Source: Timema cristinae (Eukaryota > Arthropoda > Insecta > Phasmatodea > Timematidae). From it: DNA of 64,000 nucleotides. Positions 57,371 to 64,000 of this stretch are shown piece after piece. Position numbers and translations under genes: made by a program. Location of the stretch: contig JBCFYV010000012.1 in the NCBI GenBank assembly GCA_039000515.1, forward strand, positions 10,184,676 to 10,248,675, in the 5' to 3' direction. The notes below the pieces were generated by a model. The model was not told where the DNA came from. It searched no databases and saw only the letters and a program-made list of their open reading frames with translations. Every line of letters begins with the position of its first letter. Position 1 is the first letter of the stretch.

Positions 57371-60300
57371 GCCTTACTTATCATTACAGAAGGTTAAATA
57401 TACTTCGTTTAAAGAAATTATGCCATTATTAAAACTGACACCTGTCATCACAAAATAACATATAGATAAACTGAAGAAGGGAGATATTATTGATTGAAAA
57501 TATTGCAATTTATTTTTATATGTGGAACCCCACATTATACTTTCTAATTTATATTTATAAAATAAAGTTTGTTTGTCATGAGCACTGTGTGATAACTACC
57601 GCACACAGAGGGCTGAAATTTTAAACCAAGTAGCCCCTGTGCAAAAACATATGAACCTTGAAGCTTGAGTTATACATTTTTGATTAGTTTTTTTATATAT
57701 TAAAAACTGGATTAGAATAAATAAAATCAAGATTTTTTTTTCTTTCTATTTGAAACAAATAAAAGTGTTGCCAAGGGTGAACATGCAATACATTGCATGG
57801 TTACCCCAGGCAACGCTGGGTACTTCTGCTAGTAAGTTTATAAATGACTGCCCAGCAACTCATGAAAAATCTAAAACATAATGGTATTTACAAACCAATA
57901 AAATAAGAGTTTGAATGAATCATATTTAAATGTTATCACAAACCATTTACTGTATATGTAATTAAGTAGGCTTATACATGATTTATACTAAACTAGTTCT
58001 TATAAACAAAAATAAAATTTAAAATATTTTCTCCATCACAATATAAAAGGCCTTAAAATAATGCCTTTCATTTGTGTTGTGTCTAGCAAGGCAGTGGTCG
58101 TGTGCGATGGAAACTTGCGATCTAAAGCCAGGAATAGAAAGTAAGACCATATCTTGGTGTTTGAGAATGTAAGCATCTCGGCTTTTTGAATTTGGTGTTC
58201 AACTACTTGCTTTTGTGAGACTATTTTCATCTGTAGACAAGTATTCCTTTCAAGGAACTGATTTATGTCCATTAGTGACCCAACAGTTAAAATAGAAAAA
58301 TATTATATTGCTTATAAATAGCTTTTTTCAAAACTTAAATCGGAGACAAAGCTAACGTTTTAGTCTGATTGAACTCTTTTTCTCCCAATAACTGTACATA
58401 AGGCTTGCTTGATTATGAAAATCATAGAGTATGGTTTATGCCATGAAAACAGGTACCTACGGAGAAGATACACTGAAAAGAGGAAGATTGTTAACACTTA
58501 ATGATGCAGCCATTGGATAAAGTACCTATATTGAGGAAGAAACAGTTATAGAATATTAGCATTTTTTTTTCCAATTAACGGCATTCTACATCATTAGTAG
58601 TAGTACTTAATAGGTTTTAGTACACTTAAAAACAGGGACAGTGGCCGATAATATGATTTTATGATTATATATGAAAATTGTTTTAGTAACTTCATAACCA
58701 CGGAAAAAAAAGCCCCTTTCTTCCTACCTAGTCAGACTGTAATAGTTGTTGCAGTGGCAGCAATGAGAAGTTTGAACAGTATTCATATTTTCATAAGGCA
58801 AGCAAAACTGTGGCTGTCTTTCTCTAGTCCTCCATATGTTTAGTTTCAATGACATAAACTGAACAGGTAGTGAGTGAGATGCTGTGAAAAAAAATATATA
58901 TATACCATACAATTAAAAATAATTTTTCCTCAAAGATTTATATTAGAGTTTACTTGTTTAAATGATTATTTATTCTCATTCTCAGTATGATGAACTTGAC
59001 TATAATTTGCTCAGCTCCAAGAAGTTAGGATCTGGTTTAAATCATGGTTATGCAAAAGAGGGATTGAAATAAGACAGGAGCACTTAACTTTATCTGATCT
59101 GATTTGAGTTTTGAGAAAAGCAATAGTTGTGTAATGTGTGAGTTGCTTCTGCCAAATGTAAACTAACTAAAGGTTTTAAACTTCATTTCACAAATAAGAT
59201 ATGTTTTAGCATAATGTCTTAAAATCATTACATTTACTAACTGTTTTTCTGTGAAAAATATCCTTTAACTGATACACATACCTGGACATTGATTTTGTTT
59301 TGATTTTCCCGTGTTAATCTATAGGTTAAGATAAAATATTGAGTATGATATACTTTTTTTTAAATGTATCTTAATTATTTTTTTAATATCTTATCAAACT
59401 CCTGCTTTGAAAATGTGAGATCAGCAGAAAGCAAGAGAAATTTTATTCTTGATCTTTGCCTGAGTAATTCTAGAGTAGAAATTTGTCCAGGCAGCACACT
59501 AACACACCTATTTTTAAACAACTACTACAGCCACTATGATGATTCATATTTATTGACAACATCTTCATTATTTGGAAAACACCAGTTTCACCTTTAGAGC
59601 TCACCCAGAACAAATCCACTCTCATAATATTTTTCCTGACATCCCTTTTCTTTAAGGACATATGTAAACCACCATACACACCTAGTAAATCAACCAACAA
59701 TAGTCGTTCATTATGAATAATGACATACAATGAGTAGATAGAGATAACTCTCATACAACCTAGCCACCAAAGTAAGAATAATAGTGATTGATAACGATGA
59801 ACTATCAGACCATAAAAGAAACCAGCCTTTGCCAATAGAAGTGCGACTAAAATGCCAGATACAATAAGAAACATTTTCTCCAGTCTAGTCTCAGGTTAAT
59901 GTCCCTGTAACTGTGCCCCTGCATAGTACATAGACCAATAAACCCATTATCTCTTAGCAGAAAAAGTCCACCATACATATCATAAAATCATCATATCATC
60001 ATCATTATGAACAGTTTCCAGCCACTGCACAGTGTGATATTTCAGCAAGCTAGCTGGAAAAAAATCAATTTTTCAATTGAACCAGAAGAGTGAAACTATG
60101 TTTGTATTCAATAATATAACATCCCTAGTGTGTGTCTGCATGATTTGGTTCCTCAAGAAGTGCGCGGCATAATGCTGAAACTTGCCCGAACATGTCTCTA
60201 CTCGCACTTGTCATACACAGCCCAAACTCACTCTGTTCAGGCCTTTAAGTTCGCTAGACCGGTGTACATCCTCGTGTTATCCAGTGGTCTATACATATTA

Positions 60301-60570
60301 GAGTTATTATTTTCATTGTTTTAACTTATTACTAAGTGATTTTTTTTTATTATTATTATTTACTGACCCAAAGACAACTTTTGAAAACGTGAGTAGTTTT
60401 CACTTAATATAAAAACTATTTTTTTAATTATAAGTAGGTTTCAGTATATTATACCACTTTATACAGCGTGATTGCTATACACAAATTAAAGCTAGTTCTT
60501 TCATATATTCAAAACACAAAAAAAGTTTTGCGCAAATTTGCGCACTAAATTTTTTTTCATTATTTACAGA
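57371..60570. other. Gene-free stretch after tincar
   Basis: AT-rich. A short retroelement-like phrase (minus-strand 'agcagaagtacccagcgttg', 'cctggggtaacc') lies at about 57775-57840. A piece of LINE 3' end is probable at about 59985-60060. Short open frames at 58036-58272, 59470-59874 and 60130-60324 have no recognisable motif or splice context. Confidence 0.45.
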
Positions 60571-62583
60571 ATGAATCCGTCATTTACTCGTAAATCCTTA
60601 TTTTAAATATGGGTGGAAAATTCGAGATTCGAAGCCATTTTATCTTTTATTTTGCAAGAATTGGACAACTAATCGTTTTCTGAAACTGCTCTAAAAAGTA
60701 TTAAAGCAACAATTAGTAGTTTTTGTAAAAAGATTGAAAAGAGATGGGATAAAGTGGCAAGACATAAAGAGCGGTTCCTGAATGACTATTCGTCCTGGCT
60801 TCAAGGAGATATTACATTTCCTGCGGTTGTGTTTCAAGCTTTCCCAAGTACTTCAATACAAGATGGTGCCATTAACAGGCCAGGTAGGGCTAAAAAGTTT
60901 TTTGGTAGCTGTGGTCCTAAGGCTAGATCACTAAAAGTAAAAATACTTCTTGATTCAACCAGCCATGATGAACTGTTGATGGCCACAGAAATGAAACTAC
61001 GGAAAGAAGGGAAAAGGACTCCAGCAGCTATAGTTAAAGAGCTCTGTTTTGCATTACAAAAAGAGGTACAACAATCAAAAAGGGACGCAAGTGTACAACC
61101 TCATACGCCAACAAGCCAAAGACTTAAATTGTAAATTATATCCACCTTATTACAAGGTTAAGGAAGCTAAACAGTCATGTTATCCTCTGGAATTACCATA
61201 ACAGAAACAACAGCCGAAATACCACTCCAATCGCTGATTGACCACACAGTATCACGGTTATGTAACGTTAAACAAATAATGGAAAGTTTGTGTTTGCCTG
61301 AGAATAGTACGCTCAACATAATAATAAAATGGGGTTGCGATGGGGCAGATCAAAATAGATACCGGCAAAAGTTTTCTGAAGAGCATTTTACCGATGAAAG
61401 TTTATTTAGCATTTCTATGGTACCTATACAGATTAACTCAGATACTGAGGAATCTAATAAAACCAAACTTTGGCAAAATCCCGCTCCTTCTTCGACAAGA
61501 CACTGTCACCCCATCAAATTTATATTTGTCAAGGAATCAGTAGATGTGATATCCACAGAGGTTAGGAAAATTGAGAGACAAATCGCAACAATTTCTTCTT
61601 CCAAAATATTTGTTAATGGCACGCATGTTACTGTAAAGTCTACATTGATATTCTGCATGATAGATGGTAAGATCTGCAATGCAGTCACTTAATGTGCTTC
61701 AACACAAACATGTTACTTGTGTGGAGCTAAACCGAGCGAAATGAACAATGTGAATACAATATCAAAAAAGAAAGTGAACAAAGATTTTCTTTCTTTTGGA
61801 TTATCACCTCTACATTCCTGGATTAGATTATTGGAATGTATTCTTCACATTTCTTATCGTTTAGAAATAAAATCATGGCAAGATAGAGGACCAGAAAAGA
61901 AACAAAAAGTTGCTGAAAAGAAGAAAGAAGTGAAATAAAGGTTCAAAAGTGAGTTGGGTTTGCTTATAGATATGCCTAAACAGCAAACTGGGAACACTAA
62001 TGATGGCAAAATGTCTCGGAAGTTTTTTAGAAATGCGGAGAAATCTGCAAAAATAGCCGGGGTGAATTTAGACCTAATCAAAAGATTTCATGTCATTTTA
62101 GAAAGTTTAAATTGTGGTTTTAAAATAAATGTGGAAAGGTTTAATGCGTACACTAGGGATACGTAAGACTTATACCTCAGAGAGTACTCTTGTTATCCAA
62201 TGCCCGTAAGTCTACACAACATATTATTCCATGGAAATAATATTATTGCTTCTTGTGTTTTGCCGATTGGACAATTTTCTGAAGAAGCTCAAGAGGCAAG
62301 AAATAAACACAACAAGCAATACAGGGAATTATTTGCAAGAAAAACTTTCAGAATTGATACAAATACTGACTTTATTAATAGGTTACTCATCACCTCATAC
62401 CCATTTATTGCTAGTTTGCGTGCAACTCCTAAAACTAAACATGGAAAAATCAGTAATTAAGTGTTAAATTTATTAGAAACATCAAGAGAAATAAATCCAG
62501 CACTAATAGAAAGAAATGATGTTTTAGATGACACATCAGAGGACTTATTAGAAGAATGTACTGACAGTAGTGAATCCGAATAA
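60571..62583 (+). pseudogene. RAG1-like DDE transposase reading frame broken only by TAA codons
   Basis: A single frame runs from ATG 60571 to a TAA at 62581 (671 codons including the stop) without a frameshift. It is interrupted by nine in-frame stops at 60604, 60670, 61132, 61159, 61168, 61690, 61936, 62164 and 62458, all TAA. Numbering by codon, features are KWGCDG (D at about 257, candidate first catalytic Asp), CYLCGAKPSEMNN (381-393, Cys pair), LHSWIRLLECILH, then TNDGKMSRKFF and LPIGQFSEEAQEARNKH (Glu about 571-572, candidate catalytic Glu). The order resembles the RAG1/Transib group: D, Cys pair, a His-rich helix, N-G/D-G-x-x-x-R-x-F, and S-E-x-x-x-E-x-x-N-K. The assignment is by pattern only. 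Terminal inverted repeats were not found. It is inactive under the standard code. Confidence 0.6.
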
Positions 62584-64000
62584 GTCTGTTTTCCTATTAC
62601 ATTTACAATCACCAATTATCCCCCCATATGCTACGTTTCCGCATATAGCTGTCTTTTGAATTATTTTTTACAATAACTAGCACCTATCAATAATAATATA
62701 AATGTAATATAAATGTCAAACTGAATGCCAAGTGTTAGCATCTAATCAATCCATGTTTAATCTATTGTAATTTTTAATAAGCAACTGTGTAGTTTAATAA
62801 TTATGTATAATTTTTATTGTATTATAAAATAGGTACATATACTCTCCTTTGTATATTTTATGAGTAATAAATAGCAACAAAAAAACAATGAAAGATATTA
62901 TACTTTTACATAAATAATTTTTTCCTCTTAGATTGCCAAAATACCACACTGTGCACTGGCCGGATCTGTTTGGAACATGAGTCTCTCCACCGCTCCCTTT
63001 CTCCCCACCAGCTCTCTTCCTGTACCATGAGCCAGTCCTCTTCGCTCTCCCCTTCCTTGGCCTTCCTCTTGGCCTCCTGCCGCCCAAATCAATAATCAAC
63101 ATCTTCTTTGATATATTCTCCTCCTTCATTCTCTTCACATGATCGTACCATCTTAGTCATGCCTTCTCTATCCTGTCCTGCACTGGCTCCTCTTTAACTA
63201 CTCCTCTCACCCTATCATTTCTCATCCTATCCATCCTTGTCACTTCTGTAGTACTTCTCAGAAATGTGACCGTTAAGGTAGCTGTGAAGGCTTGGCAGGA
63301 ACCCTGGAAAGTGAAGGCTAACGGAGCTCTAGTGAAGCTATGAGAGGCCTAGCAAGCTAATAGTTGTTATACAACTTGTTTTCAAGAATGGAACAAAGAG
63401 CCACCATAATTGTTACTGTGAAAACTTCATCTATCATCTAGTATACAAACAAAGGTCACAAGAGAAACATTGCATAAAATAATAAATAGCCACCAATATG
63501 ACACATAAGCTCAAAAATAAAGTAAAACGGCTATTAGCACACACTTAAGCCCTCAAAAAACAAATTTTCAGCCCTACACAACTAACAAAATTGTAATTGG
63601 CCCATCAATATTTTCCCAAATCCAAAACAAGCGCTCTACCTTTCTTGAGCTCCTTTTTTTCAGCACACATACTAATAATTATAAACATATTTTAACATTT
63701 CTCAAACATGATATATAAATGCACATCTTGCACAACTTCTGACACCTATAAACAGTCTTGTCACTACCAGTGCTTCCACCTAGTGACAGTGACCTATAAC
63801 ACCTCAATGTTATCTCCTATCTTTAGGAAGTGTTTAAATAGTTTTTTGTTAGTGTGTTGTTTCAATTTCTACTTCAGGATGGTCGAGGTAATTGGGCTGG
63901 TTATACCACTTTTAGCCATGATCCAAACCATTGCTCTTTTTCAAACAACCTAATATGATCATTAAAATTAGTTGCATTAATATGACTAAATGCAACTATA
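62584..64000. other. Gene-free end of the window
   Basis: No supported gene. It contains a LINE 3' fragment at 62935-63260 and otherwise AT-rich DNA. The last 700 bases hold short open frames without motifs. Confidence 0.45.
62935..63260 (-). pseudogene. LINE 3' fragment
   Basis: The minus strand reads a D-H-V-K-R-M-K-E-E-N phrase, then LGGRRPRGRPRKGRAKRTGS, the basic tail usual at the C-terminus of non-LTR retrotransposon proteins, before decaying. It is related in type to 45365-45645 and 56815-57370 but not an obvious copy of them. Confidence 0.55.

Noticed and set aside
1..64000. CRISPR arrays, operons, ribosomal RNA, bacterial promoters
   Set aside because: The window is eukaryotic; no spacer-repeat arrays or rRNA-like sequence are present.

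Overview
The window is eukaryotic nuclear DNA, almost certainly from an insect with a large, AT-rich, repeat-filled genome. It contains spliced exons of the conserved insect membrane-protein gene tincar (plus strand, 38.7-56.4 kb), several families of tRNA-derived SINEs with target-site duplications, non-LTR (LINE) fragments, hAT, Harbinger-like and mariner-like elements, and long introns. Nothing in it looks prokaryotic. The species cannot be fixed from the sequence.

Layout. 1-16.8 kb: no host gene recognised; SINEs, a LINE fragment with a nested SINE, a 1.5-kb hAT-type element (6093-7583) and a Harbinger-like remnant (about 13.0-13.7 kb). 16833-32100: a 15,268-bp Polinton/Maverick-class element. 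It has 661/673-bp terminal inverted repeats that are nearly identical, starts with AG and ends with CT, and is flanked by a perfect 6-bp target duplication (AATTCC). 32.1-38.7 kb: repeats only. 38.7-56.4 kb: eight exons of tincar with repeat-filled introns. 56.4-64 kb: LINE fragments and a RAG1-like transposase reading frame (60571-62583) broken by nine in-frame stops, all TAA.

The Polinton-class element is the centre of interest. Its right half carries a minus-strand gene for protein-primed family B DNA polymerase, with exonuclease and polymerase motifs intact. I read this gene as four exons: a TATA box, three small phase-compatible 5' exons, then a large exon with one +1 frameshift at 26205-26221. 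Its left half carries three small plus-strand genes. A hydrophobic strand ending in LP, followed in two of them by Y(L/F)GG, hints at one shared domain. I see no retrovirus-type integrase, packaging ATPase, protease or capsid gene. The element therefore looks like a polymerase-plus-accessory-gene form that needs integrase from elsewhere. The rest of it is promoter-like repeats, a triplicated poly(A) repeat and SINE-like sequence.

Exon ends, phases and target duplications were read by eye. Family names rest on recognisable motifs and remembered family features; no database search was run. tincar also shows an apparent coding frameshift, so small indels in this assembly, including the one in the polymerase, may be sequencing errors.
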